From the NCBI RefSeq assembly GCF_900078705.1, contig NZ_FKIF01000006.1:248001-312000 (forward strand): a stretch of DNA of 64,000 nt, given 5' to 3'. A program made the translations under genes and the position numbers. Below, piece by piece: positions 37,460 to 46,262 of the stretch (the stretch's first letter is position 1; each line of letters starts with the position of its first letter). Origin of the DNA: Bordetella ansorpii (GTDB taxonomy: Bacteria > Pseudomonadota > Gammaproteobacteria > Burkholderiales > Burkholderiaceae_B). The notes beneath the pieces were generated by a model. The model was given only the letters and a program-made list of their open reading frames with translations. It had not been told where the DNA came from and searched no databases.

Positions 37460-40400
37460 TCAATCGGTATCGTCATCCAGCACGACGAGCGGATCGCCCA
37501 TGTCGACCCGCTTGCCCGGGCCGCAGTGTATCGCGGCGACCGTGCCCGCCCTCGGCGCGGCCACGACCAGTTCCATCTTCATCGCCTCGATCACCACCAG
37601 CGGATCGCCCGCCCGCACGGACTGGCCGACCTCGACCGGAATCTTCCACACGCTGCCGGACATGTCGGCGGCCACCAGGCTCTGGCCTGCGGTCAGGGGC
37701 ACATCGAGGATGTCGGCGGCCGGCTCCGGCGCCGGCGCAACGCCGTCCTCCGCCTGCCAGAGCGCCACCTCCGCCTCGAACGCCGAACGTTGCCGCGCAC
37801 GGAACGATTCGATGCTGTCGGCCTGCTCGGCCAGGAAGCGTTCGTATTCGGCGAAGTCGAACGTCTCCTGTTCGAGACGCAGGCCGATACGACCCGCGCG
37901 GAAATCCGCTCTCATCCCATCCAGCTCGGCCTCGCTGACCGGATAGAAGCGCACCTGGTCGAAGAAGCGCAGCAGCCAGGGCTTTTCGTCCTGGAATACC
38001 GGATTCTTCAGGAACTTGTTCCAGATGGGCAGCGTGCGGCCGACCAACTGATAGCCGCCGGGCGAGTCCATGCCGTAGATGCACATGTAAACCCCGCCGA
38101 TGCCTACCGTGCCCTCCGCCGTGAAGGTACGCGCCGGGTTGTACTTCGACGTCAACAGGCGATGGCGCGGATCGATCGGCACCGCGCACGGCGCGCCCAG
38201 ATAGACGTCGCCCAGGCCCATCACCAGGTAACTGGCGTCGAACACGATGCGCTTGACCTCCTCCCGCGAGGACAGGCCATTGATCCGCTGGATGAAGTCC
38301 ACGTTGTTCGGCAGCCACGGCGCCTGGGCGCGCACGGTCTCGCGATAGCGGTCGACCGCGCCCAGCGTCGCGCTGTCCTCGAAAGCCATGGGCAGGTACA
38401 CGACACGCGTGGGCACCTTGACCTGCGACGCATCGGGCAGCGACTGCTCGATCTGCAACAGACGGGCCACCAGCTCCGATTGGGCGATGCGCCGTCCCTC
38501 GTAGCGGATCTGCAGCGAGCGCACGCCGGGCGACAACTCCTGCACACCCGGTATCGGATCGGCCTGCAGCGCCTGCATCAGCAAATGCACGCGCAGCCTC
38601 AGCGCCAGGTCCAGCACGTTCTCGCCGTACTCCAGCAGCAGATAACCGTCCCCCGCCTGCCGATAGGCGACCGCCGGCCGACCTTGCGCCGCCGGCAGGC
38701 GGGCGACGATCGCGGACGTCTCGCTGCCAGGGGCCGGCACGTCTGGCCGCAGGGGCGCCAGGCTCTCGATACTGGCATCCTGGGCACGCTCCAGCGCGAC
38801 GGCCCGCGCATAGTCGATCCGCTTGAAGCGGATGCGGTCTCCCGGCTTGACCTGGCCCACCTTCCACAGTTCCGCGCGGGCGATGGTCACGGGGCAGACG
38901 AACCCGCCCAGGCTGGGGCCGTCGCGCGTCAGGATCACCGGGCTGTCTCCCGTGAAATTGATGCTGCCGACCGCGTACTCGCAATCATGGATGTTCGAGG
39001 GGTGCAGCCCCGCCTCGCCACCGTCCTGGCGCGCCCAGGTCGGCCGGGGCCCCGTCAGCCGGACGCCCAGGCGATTGGAGTTGTAGTGCACCTCCCAATC
39101 AGCGCGGAAGAAGGCATCGATGGCTTCCTGCGTGAAAAAATCAGGAGCGCCATGCGGGCCGTACAACACCCCGATCTCCCAGTGGCTGCCGTACTCGGGC
39201 GCCAAGTCCGCGGCGGGCGCCTGCGGCGCGCGCGTGGCGCAGGGAGCATCCGACAACCTCGAATCCCCCCTGCCCAGCGGCAGCATGTCCCCCATGCGCA
39301 GGATGCGTCCGGCATGTCCGCCGAACTGGCCCAGCGCGAACGTCGAGCGGCTGCCGAGATACACCGGCACATCGAATCCCTGGCGTACGGCCAGGTAGAC
39401 GCGGCATCCGCTGGACACCCGGCCCGTCTCCAGCGTCTGGCCCGCACGCACGCCGATGGGCCGCCACATCTGCACGGGCTTGCCGTCCAGCATCGCGGCG
39501 CACGTCCCCCCCGTCAGCGCGATGACCGTGTCGCAGTGAAAGCGCAGCGTCGGTCCCGCCAGGGTGGCTTCCAGCCCGGCCGCCTCGGGCGCATTGCCCA
39601 CGATGCGGTTGGCCAGCCTGAAGGCGTAGTCGTCCATGGGGCCGGAAGGCGGCACGCCGATGTCCCAATAACCCGTGCGGCCAGGATAGTCCTGGATGCT
39701 GGTGTAGGTGCCCGCCTGCAGCACCTCGACCGCGGCAGGGCGGTAGGCGAACGACTCCAGGAAGCGCGTGGAGACCTTGCCCTCGCGAAAGGCGGGGTCG
39801 TCCACGATCTGCCGCAGATAGTCCAGGTTGGTGGCGATGCCGTGCAGGCGTGTCCGCGCCAGTGCGTCGGACAGGCGGTCCAATGCCTCCTGCCTGTCCT
39901 TGCCGTGCACGATCAGTTTGGCCAGCAACGGATCGTAGAAGGCAGGCACATCGGTGCCCGTCTCGATCCATCCGTCCACCCGCGCATCAGCCGGAAAACG
40001 CACTTCGGTCAGCACGCCCGGCGACGGCTGGAACTGGCGTAGCGGATCCTCGGCATACAGCCGCACCTCGATCGACGCGCCGGCGGGCCGCACCTGCATC
40101 GCCTGCCAGTCCAGATCGCCCGCGGCCACGCGCAGCATGCACGCGACCAGATCCAGCCCGGTGACCGACTCGGTGACGGGATGCTCGACCTGCAGCCGCG
40201 TATTCACCTCCAGGAAATAGAAGCTGTCGCGGGCGCCGTCGTAGATGAATTCGACGGTGCCGGCGGAACGATAGGACACCGACTCGCCCAGCCGCACCGC
40301 GGCCTGCAGCAGACTCTGCCGCGTGGCCTCGGGCAGCAGCGGCGCCGGGGTTTCCTCGATCACTTTCTGGTTGCGCCGCTGCACCGAGCAGTCGCGCTCG

Positions 40401-41071
40401 CCCAGCGCGGCCACGCGCCCCTGGCCGTCGCCGAATATCTGGACCTCCACGTGGCGTGCGCCGTCCACGTAGCGCTCGATGAAGACGCCGCCGTCGCGAA
40501 AGAAATGCGTGCCCATGCGCTGCACGCCCTCGAAGGCGGCGCGCAGCTCGGCGGGATCGGCGCAACGCGACAGGCCGATGCCGCCACCGCCCGCGGTGCT
40601 CTTCAACATGACCGGGTAGCCAATGCGTTCGGCCTGCGCAAGCGCATCGTCCAGCCCCTCCAACAGACCCGTGCCGGGCGTCATGGGCACGCCCGCGGCG
40701 GCCGCCAGTTCCCGGGCACGGTGCTTCAAGCCGAACTCGCGGATCTGCGTTGGCGTGGGCCCCACGAAGGCGATGCCGGCGGCCTCGCAAGCCTCGGCGA
40801 ACTCGGCGCTCTCGGACAGGAAACCATAGCCGGGGAAGATCGCCTGCGCCCCTGTCCGACGCGCGGCGTCCAGCAACGCGTCGATGCGCAGGTAACTGTC
40901 GGCGGCTTTCTCGCCGCCCAGCGCCACGGCCACGTCCGCGGCGCGCACGTGCGGCGCATCGCGGTCCGGGTCGGAATAGACGGCCACGCTGCGGATGCCC
41001 AGCGCCTTGAGCGTGCGAATGGCCCGCACGGCGATCTCGCCACGGTTGGCGATCAATACGGTATCGAACAT
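37460..41071 (-). CDS. uca: Urea carboxylase
   Basis: The 1,203-residue biotin enzyme carboxylates urea with ATP and bicarbonate to give allophanate. Order: biotin carboxylase (1-450; MFDTVLIANRGEIAVRAI, ATP loop KSTAGGGGIGL, EVNTRLQVEHPVTE), a KipA/KipI-like carboxyltransferase region (about 470-1070; NIHDCEYAVGSINFTGD, GVYMCIYGMDSPGGYQLVG), then a C-terminal biotinyl domain with the biotin-attachment lysine in VIEAMKMELV. It is separate from the hydrolase, unlike the fused yeast urea amidolyase. The start at 41071 is the usual family start. Some enzymes with this name act on guanidine, but no guanidine-associated genes or ykkC-like riboswitch were seen here. Confidence 0.92.
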   Translation of the reverse strand: MFDTVLIANRGEIAVRAIRTLKALGIRSVAVYSDPDRDAPHVRAADVAVALGGEKAADSYLRIDALLDAARRTGAQAIFPGYGFLSESAEFAEACEAAGIAFVGPTPTQIREFGLKHRARELAAAAGVPMTPGTGLLEGLDDALAQAERIGYPVMLKSTAGGGGIGLSRCADPAELRAAFEGVQRMGTHFFRDGGVFIERYVDGARHVEVQIFGDGQGRVAALGERDCSVQRRNQKVIEETPAPLLPEATRQSLLQAAVRLGESVSYRSAGTVEFIYDGARDSFYFLEVNTRLQVEHPVTESVTGLDLVACMLRVAAGDLDWQAMQVRPAGASIEVRLYAEDPLRQFQPSPGVLTEVRFPADARVDGWIETGTDVPAFYDPLLAKLIVHGKDRQEALDRLSDALARTRLHGIATNLDYLRQIVDDPAFREGKVSTRFLESFAYRPAAVEVLQAGTYTSIQDYPGRTGYWDIGVPPSGPMDDYAFRLANRIVGNAPEAAGLEATLAGPTLRFHCDTVIALTGGTCAAMLDGKPVQMWRPIGVRAGQTLETGRVSSGCRVYLAVRQGFDVPVYLGSRSTFALGQFGGHAGRILRMGDMLPLGRGDSRLSDAPCATRAPQAPAADLAPEYGSHWEIGVLYGPHGAPDFFTQEAIDAFFRADWEVHYNSNRLGVRLTGPRPTWARQDGGEAGLHPSNIHDCEYAVGSINFTGDSPVILTRDGPSLGGFVCPVTIARAELWKVGQVKPGDRIRFKRIDYARAVALERAQDASIESLAPLRPDVPAPGSETSAIVARLPAAQGRPAVAYRQAGDGYLLLEYGENVLDLALRLRVHLLMQALQADPIPGVQELSPGVRSLQIRYEGRRIAQSELVARLLQIEQSLPDASQVKVPTRVVYLPMAFEDSATLGAVDRYRETVRAQAPWLPNNVDFIQRINGLSSREEVKRIVFDASYLVMGLGDVYLGAPCAVPIDPRHRLLTSKYNPARTFTAEGTVGIGGVYMCIYGMDSPGGYQLVGRTLPIWNKFLKNPVFQDEKPWLLRFFDQVRFYPVSEAELDGMRADFRAGRIGLRLEQETFDFAEYERFLAEQADSIESFRARQRSAFEAEVALWQAEDGVAPAPEPAADILDVPLTAGQSLVAADMSGSVWKIPVEVGQSVRAGDPLVVIEAMKMELVVAAPRAGTVAAIHCGPGKRVDMGDPLVVLDDDTD

Positions 41072-41091
41072 GCCTGTCGCTCCTGGTTCGC

Positions 41092-42921
41092 TCAACGTGC
41101 CGTCGTGGTGTTCAGGCTGGCGATGAACGCCCGCCACCCACCGAATTCGGTGATGTCGCGGGCGCCCTGCAGCGCACGCGGTTCGCAGATGAATCCCTTG
41201 ACGAGACGGCCATCGGCCAGTTCCAGCGTGCCGATGCCCAGCGGTGCGGGCACTTCGGCCACGAAACCGCCGAAGGCCGCGGCGGGCACATCCCACAGTT
41301 CGACGATGAGGGATGCGCCGCGATCGCTGTGGACCAGGCCCGGCTTGGGCGGCATGGTGTTGGCCAGCGCGTACAGGCGATAAGTCGCGGCGGTGAGGGT
41401 CTGCTCGGCCAGCACCGCGCCGCGCGAGGTCAGTTGATGGTTCAGCGGCATGCCGGTCAGGTGCGCGCCCACCACGGCGACTCGGATCGTGCCCGTCTGC
41501 GGCACGCCGCGGGCAGGCTCGGCGGCAGGCGCCGGCGCGCCCGTGGCGCCCAGCGGCAAAGCGCGGCTGGCCTGCCAGGCGCGGCCGAAGACAGCCAGCG
41601 CATCGTCCTGCCACGCGGCGCCGATCAGCGTGATGCCCGTGGGCAATCCGTCCTCGCGCATGCCGGCGGGCAGCGCCAGCGCGCTCAGGTCGGCCAGGTT
41701 GGCGAAGTTGGTGTAGTGACCCAGCCGCGAGTTCAAGGCGATGGGGTCGGCCAGCAGTTGCTCGATGGTATAGATCGACGGGGCTGTCGGCACCACCAGG
41801 GCATCGAAGCCGGACAGCGCGGCGTGGATGACGCCCGTGAGTTCGGCGCGGCGATACTCCGCGCGGAAGGCGTCGGCGGCGGTATAACGCGATGCCTGCT
41901 CGACAATGGACCGCACCACGGGATGAATGGCCTCGGGTTGTTCGCGCCACAGGCTTTCCACCGCGCAGAACCGCTCGGCGACCCACGGTCCCTGATAAAG
42001 CAGGTCGGCCAGCTCCATGAAGGGCGTGAAGTCGATGGGCTCGATGACCGCCCCCAGCGCCTGCAGGTCTCTCAGCGATTGCTCGAAGGCGCGGCGCGAC
42101 TGTTCGTCGCCATGGAACTCGGGATGAGCCGGCACGGCAAGGCGGGGCGCACTCGGCCAAGGCAATGCCGAATCGGGACGGACGCGCGAGTATGGATCGC
42201 GCGGGTCATGGCCGCCGGCGATGCCGGCGACCAGGCTCGCGTCATCCACGGTCAGCGCGAACACGGAGACGCAGTCCAGCGTGCGGCAGGCCGGCACCAC
42301 GCCCGCCGTGCTGAGCCAGCCTCGCGTGGGCTTGAGCCCGACCAGATTGTTGAATCCCGCCGGCACGCGGCCCGAGCCCGCCGTGTCCGTGCCCAACGAG
42401 AAGACCGCCAGTCCGCGCGCCACGACCGATGCCGAGCCCGAGCTGGATCCCCCGCTGACGTAGGCCGGGTCGAAACTGTTCGCCACGGGTCCGTACGGCG
42501 AACGCGTCCCCACCAGGCCCGTGGCGAACTGGTCCAGGTTCGTCTTGCCCACCAGCACCGCGCCCGCCGCGCGCAACCGGGCGACGACGGTCGCGTCCTG
42601 CTCCGGCACATACGCGAACTCGGGGCAACCCGCCGTCGTCGGCCAACCGGCCGCGTCGATGTTGTCCTTGATGGCGAACGGCACGCCGTACAGCGGCAGC
42701 CGGGCCCGATCACCGCCTGCGGCTTCCAGCCGCTCGTCCAGCTCGCGCAACTGCGCGGCAAGGCGGCTGTCATCCAGCCTGGCGATCCACGCGTTGTCCT
42801 GCGGATCGAGGTCGAGATAGGGCGCCAACAGGTCGCCGGGCGCGGCGCCGGCCGCATAAGCTTGCTGCCATCGCGCAACGGTCCAGCCGGACCGGGACTG
42901 AGTATCTGTGCTGGCGTTCAT
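41092..42921 (-). CDS. atzF: Allophanate hydrolase
   Basis: The 609-residue amidase-signature enzyme cleaves allophanate to two ammonia and two CO2, finishing the ATP-dependent urea route. The Ser-Ser-Lys triad elements are visible: Lys in [10 protein letters not shown], the SGGSSSGSA loop and the catalytic Ser in [13 protein letters not shown]. The C-terminal about 130 residues ([20 protein letters not shown]) form the extra domain that decarboxylates the intermediate. It starts at 42921, 21 bases upstream of the carboxylase gene, and is first in the leftward operon behind a sigma-54-type promoter. Confidence 0.93.
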   Translation of the reverse strand: MNASTDTQSRSGWTVARWQQAYAAGAAPGDLLAPYLDLDPQDNAWIARLDDSRLAAQLRELDERLEAAGGDRARLPLYGVPFAIKDNIDAAGWPTTAGCPEFAYVPEQDATVVARLRAAGAVLVGKTNLDQFATGLVGTRSPYGPVANSFDPAYVSGGSSSGSASVVARGLAVFSLGTDTAGSGRVPAGFNNLVGLKPTRGWLSTAGVVPACRTLDCVSVFALTVDDASLVAGIAGGHDPRDPYSRVRPDSALPWPSAPRLAVPAHPEFHGDEQSRRAFEQSLRDLQALGAVIEPIDFTPFMELADLLYQGPWVAERFCAVESLWREQPEAIHPVVRSIVEQASRYTAADAFRAEYRRAELTGVIHAALSGFDALVVPTAPSIYTIEQLLADPIALNSRLGHYTNFANLADLSALALPAGMREDGLPTGITLIGAAWQDDALAVFGRAWQASRALPLGATGAPAPAAEPARGVPQTGTIRVAVVGAHLTGMPLNHQLTSRGAVLAEQTLTAATYRLYALANTMPPKPGLVHSDRGASLIVELWDVPAAAFGGFVAEVPAPLGIGTLELADGRLVKGFICEPRALQGARDITEFGGWRAFIASLNTTTAR

Positions 42922-42959
42922 TGAAGGATTCCATCTGGGATTCAAGTACGGATTCATTA

Positions 42960-42977
42960 AGCAACAGCCATGCCAAA
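42960..42977 (-). promoter_or_regulatory. Sigma-54 promoter candidate for atzF-uca
   Basis: Read on the minus strand the sequence is TTTGGCATGGCTGTTGCT, matching the sigma-54 pattern TGGCAC-N5-TTGCW with one mismatch. GG (42973-42974) and GC (42961-42962) are separated by the obligatory ten bases. Transcription would begin about 12 bases further left, near 42949, leaving a short leader before the atzF ATG at 42921. Confidence 0.7.
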
Positions 42978-43074
42978 TCACGCATTCCCCAAGAAACAAG
43001 CCTGTATGAACGGATTTTCAGAGCGGCAAGCATGCGATTCCCTCCAACCAGCAATGAGCCGAGACGGCGCGTAT

Positions 43075-43123
43075 CGCACCATTTACGAGCATGAAATGCA
43101 CCCCATCGAAGCGTCATGCACCA
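43075..43123. promoter_or_regulatory. Possible NtrC-type enhancer half-sites
   Basis: Three similar hexamers occur in direct orientation: CGCACCA (43075-43081), TGCACC (43097-43102) and TGCACCA (43117-43123), spaced about 20-21 bases apart, i.e. roughly two helical turns. The NtrC consensus is TGCACYA-N5-TGGTGCA, so these resemble single half-sites rather than full palindromes. They lie about 100 bases from each sigma-54 element, a suitable distance for a shared enhancer. Confidence 0.4.
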
Positions 43124-43202
43124 CAGCGGCCGACCTCCCCGGCCAAGGGTTATCCCGGTTCGACGCCCCTCGCGCCGAGTGGCGAATACGGCTTTTGACG
43201 TA

Positions 43203-43219
43203 TTGGCATGGGTCTTGCT
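43203..43219 (+). promoter_or_regulatory. Sigma-54 promoter candidate for urtABCDE
   Basis: TTGGCATGGGTCTTGCT matches the sigma-54 consensus with the invariant GG (43205-43206) and GC (43217-43218) ten bases apart. The expected start site is near 43230, about 120 bases upstream of the urtA ATG at 43353. It explains nitrogen-limited expression of the urea transporter. Confidence 0.75.
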
Positions 43220-43352
43220 TTTGTCCCCTGGTCCGCACTCGATACGCCGCCCCTTCGCCGGCGGATGAAGACCCCGCGGACTGTCGGGTAGTCGTTCCCT
43301 TCTCGGAAAACAAGCATGCCGGCACGAGCCGGCCTCTATCACAGGAGTCACC

Positions 43353-44606
43353 ATGCAACGCAGACTAGTCCTCAAACAACTCACCGCGGCGAGCCTGCTG
43401 GCCATGGCTGGAGGATGGGTGTCGACCGCGGCTGCCGCCGACACCATCAAGGTCGGCATCCTGCATTCGCTGTCCGGCACCATGGCCATCTCGGAAACGT
43501 CGCTGAAGGACGTGGCGCTGATGACCATCGACGAAATCAACGCCAAGGGCGGCGTGATGGGCAAGAAGCTCGAGCCCGTGATCGTGGACCCGGCCTCGAA
43601 CTGGCCGCTGTTCGCCGAGAAGGCCCGCCAGTTGCTCAGCCAGGACAAGGTCGACGTGGTGTTCGGCTGCTGGACCTCGGTGTCGCGCAAGTCGGTGCTG
43701 CCGGTCTTCAAGGAACTGAACGGCCTGCTGTTCTACCCCGTGCAGTACGAGGGCGAAGAGCTGGAGAAGAACGTGTTCTACACCGGCGCCGCACCCAACC
43801 AGCAGGCCATCCCGGCGGTGGAATACCTGATGAGCGAGGACGGCGGCGGCGCCAAGCGTTTCGTGCTGCTGGGCACCGACTACGTCTACCCGCGCACCAC
43901 CAACAAGATCCTGCGCGCCTTCCTGCATTCAAAGGGCGTGAAGGACAGCGACATCGACGAGGTCTACACCCCGTTCGGCCATTCCGACTACCAGACCATC
44001 GTGGCGAACATCAAGAAGTTCGCGGCGGGCGGCAAGACGGCCGTGATCTCCACCATCAACGGCGACTCGAACGTGCCGTTCTACAAGGAACTGGGCAACG
44101 CGGGCCTGAAGGCCACCGACGTGCCGGTCGTCGCCTTCTCGGTGGGCGAAGAGGAACTGCGCGGCGTGGACACCAAGCCGCTGGTCGGCCACCTGGCCGC
44201 GTGGAACTACTTCCAGTCGATCAAGAACCCGGTCAACGCCGAGTTCGTGAAGAAGTGGAAGGACTACGCAAAGGCCAAGAACCTGCCGAACGCGGCCACC
44301 GCCGTCACCAACGATCCGATGGAAGCCACCTACATCGGCATCCACATGTGGAAGCAGGCGGTCGAGCAGGCCAAGACCACCGACGTCGACAAGGTGATCG
44401 CGGCCATGGGCGGCCAGAAGTTCACGGCGCCGGACGGCTACACCATCGAGATGGACAAGACCAACCATCACCTGCACAAGCCCGTGTACATCGGCGAAGT
44501 GCAGGCCGACGGCCAGTTCAACGTGGTCTGGAAGAGCAAGGGCCCGATCCGTGCCCAGCCCTGGAGCCCGTACATCCCTGGCAACGAAAGCAAGCAAGGC
44601 CTGTAA
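43353..44606 (+). CDS. urtA: Urea ABC transporter substrate-binding protein UrtA
   Basis: The 417-residue periplasmic receptor of the FmdD/UrtA group has a signal peptide (ASLLAMAGGWVSTAAAA, cleaved near residue 29) and type I periplasmic-binding-protein lobes related to the Leu/Ile/Val receptors. Diagnostic stretches are VGILHSLSGTMAISETSLKD, GCWTSVSRKSVLPVFKELNG and the urea-binding YPVQYEGEE. It opens the urtABCDE operon, 21 bases ahead of urtB. Energy-dependent scavenging of low urea feeds the adjacent carboxylase/hydrolase pathway. Confidence 0.95.
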   Translation: MQRRLVLKQLTAASLLAMAGGWVSTAAAADTIKVGILHSLSGTMAISETSLKDVALMTIDEINAKGGVMGKKLEPVIVDPASNWPLFAEKARQLLSQDKVDVVFGCWTSVSRKSVLPVFKELNGLLFYPVQYEGEELEKNVFYTGAAPNQQAIPAVEYLMSEDGGGAKRFVLLGTDYVYPRTTNKILRAFLHSKGVKDSDIDEVYTPFGHSDYQTIVANIKKFAAGGKTAVISTINGDSNVPFYKELGNAGLKATDVPVVAFSVGEEELRGVDTKPLVGHLAAWNYFQSIKNPVNAEFVKKWKDYAKAKNLPNAATAVTNDPMEATYIGIHMWKQAVEQAKTTDVDKVIAAMGGQKFTAPDGYTIEMDKTNHHLHKPVYIGEVQADGQFNVVWKSKGPIRAQPWSPYIPGNESKQGL

Positions 44607-44627
44607 ACGCGGACTAAGGGCGCAGCC

Positions 44628-46262
44628 ATGCGACTTGCGGCACTCACCGGCCGGTTGGGCCGGTTCCTGCTGGGCTGCGCGCTCGGCCTGGCGGCCTTGG
44701 CCGCCAGCGCCGGCGCGCAGGGCCTGGACCCGGCGTTGCTGGCCCCCCTGGCCGGCGACGAGACCGACGCCAAACTGGACGCCATCGACCGCCTGGGCCG
44801 CCTGCCCGATCCCCAGGCGGCCGAGGTGCTGAAGGCGCTGGGCGACGGCCAGTTGCTGGCCACGCCCGCTGGCCGCGTGCTGATAGAGCGCGACGGCGGG
44901 CAGGTGCTGGACGCCGCCACCGGGCAGCCGCAGGCCAGGCCCGATGACGCCGACAGCGTCATGATCAACAATCGCCTGCGCCGCGCCATCAGCGGCGCGC
45001 TGGCGACGTCCCAACTCTATTCCAAGGAGCCCGCCGAACGCCTGGCCGCCGCGCAGCGCCTGCAGCAGAGCAGTGACGCCAGCCGCCTGCCGCTGCTGGG
45101 CGAGGCGTTGAAGCGCGAGACCGACGCGCAGGTGCGCGGCGCGCTGGAGATCGCGCAGGCCCGCCTGCAACTGGCCTCGGACGATCCCGCCCTGCGCCGC
45201 GCCGCCGCGCAGGCCCTGGGCGAAACGCGCAACGCGGCCTTCCGTCCGATGCTGGCGGCGCTGGTGCAGACCAATGCCGACGGCAGCCACGCCGAACCCG
45301 ACGCCGGCGTGCGCGAGGCCGCCGAGGCCGCGCTGCGCGCGATCGACCGGCACATGGCCACGCTGGAATGGGCGGGCAATCTCTTCTACGGCATCAGCCT
45401 GGGCAGCGTGCTGCTGCTGGCCGCGCTGGGCCTGGCCATCACCTTCGGGCTGATGGGCGTGATCAACATGGCGCACGGCGAACTGCTGATGATCGGCGCC
45501 TATACCGCCTACATGGTGCAGACGGTGTTCCGCCAGTACCTGCCGGGCTGGATCGACTGGTATGTGGTGGCGGCGCTGCCCGTGGCCTTCCTGGTGACGG
45601 CACTGGTCGGCATGGCGCTGGAGCGCACCGTGATCCGCTGGCTGTACGGACGGCCGCTGGAAACCCTGCTGGCCACCTGGGGCATCAGCCTGATGCTGAT
45701 GCAGACCGTGCGCACGCTGTTCGGCGCGCAGAACGTCGAGGTCAGCAATCCCAGCTGGATGTCGGGCGGCATGACGGTGATGGGCGGACTGGTGCTCAGC
45801 TACAACCGCATCGCCATCATCGTCTTCGCCATGCTGGTGGTGTTCTTCGTGTGGCTGCTGCTGAACCACACGCGCCTGGGACTGTTCGTGCGCGCCATCA
45901 CGCAGAACCGCCGCATGGCCGACTGCGTGGGCGTGCCCACGGGCCGCATCGACATGCTGGCCTTCGGCCTGGGCGCGGGCATCGCCGGCCTGGCGGGCGT
46001 GGCGCTGTCGCAGCTGGGCAACGTGGGCCCCGACCTGGGCCGCGGCTACATCGTGGATTCGTTCATGGTGGTGGTGCTGGGCGGCGTGGGCCAGCTTGCC
46101 GGCACGGTGATCGCGGCGCTGGGCCTGGGCGGCGTCAACAAGTTCCTGGAGCCCTACGCGGGCGCGGTCATGGCCAAGATCATCATCCTGATCCTCATCG
46201 TGCTGTTCGTCCAGAAGCGGCCGCAAGGCCTGTTCGCCCCACGCGGCCGGAGCGTCGAATGA
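44628..46262 (+). CDS. urtB: Urea ABC transporter permease UrtB
   Basis: The 544-residue inner-membrane permease has two parts. Residues about 1-240 begin with a signal-like segment and continue as soluble helical repeats (QAAEVLKALGDG, LRRAAAQALGETRNAAFRPM, AAEAALRAIDRH) that resemble HEAT-type repeats. Residues 245-544 form the LivH-like membrane part with GVINMAHGELLMIGAYTAYM and LGGVGQLAGTVIAALGLG. A soluble extension of this kind is typical of UrtB and distinguishes it from LivH. The stop overlaps the urtC start (ATGA, 46259-46262). Confidence 0.94.
   Translation: MRLAALTGRLGRFLLGCALGLAALAASAGAQGLDPALLAPLAGDETDAKLDAIDRLGRLPDPQAAEVLKALGDGQLLATPAGRVLIERDGGQVLDAATGQPQARPDDADSVMINNRLRRAISGALATSQLYSKEPAERLAAAQRLQQSSDASRLPLLGEALKRETDAQVRGALEIAQARLQLASDDPALRRAAAQALGETRNAAFRPMLAALVQTNADGSHAEPDAGVREAAEAALRAIDRHMATLEWAGNLFYGISLGSVLLLAALGLAITFGLMGVINMAHGELLMIGAYTAYMVQTVFRQYLPGWIDWYVVAALPVAFLVTALVGMALERTVIRWLYGRPLETLLATWGISLMLMQTVRTLFGAQNVEVSNPSWMSGGMTVMGGLVLSYNRIAIIVFAMLVVFFVWLLLNHTRLGLFVRAITQNRRMADCVGVPTGRIDMLAFGLGAGIAGLAGVALSQLGNVGPDLGRGYIVDSFMVVVLGGVGQLAGTVIAALGLGGVNKFLEPYAGAVMAKIIILILIVLFVQKRPQGLFAPRGRSVE

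Larger units (their letters stand above)
42922..43352. other. Divergent control region between atzF and urtA
   Basis: This 431-base interval separates the leftward urea-degradation operon from the rightward urea transporter. It contains two opposed -24/-12 elements (42960-42977 minus strand, 43203-43219 plus strand) and three TGCACC-like half-sites in the centre, each listed separately. A rightward open frame at 42970-43368 covers most of it but has no family similarity, no convincing start and lies across the promoter, so I treat the region as non-coding. Confidence 0.75.

Noticed and set aside
37088-40042. 984-codon plus-strand frame opposite urea carboxylase
   Set aside because: Antisense to the conserved carboxyltransferase and biotinyl domains, with no recognisable motifs.
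42922-43352. Guanidine (ykkC) riboswitch upstream of the carboxylase operon
   Set aside because: Considered because some urea carboxylase homologues act on guanidine. I could not find the conserved riboswitch core, and adjacent urt genes support urea.
42970-43368. 132-codon rightward frame in the atzF-urtA gap
   Set aside because: It crosses the sigma-54 element and the urtA start, has no similarity and no good ribosome-binding site; the region makes better sense as a control region.
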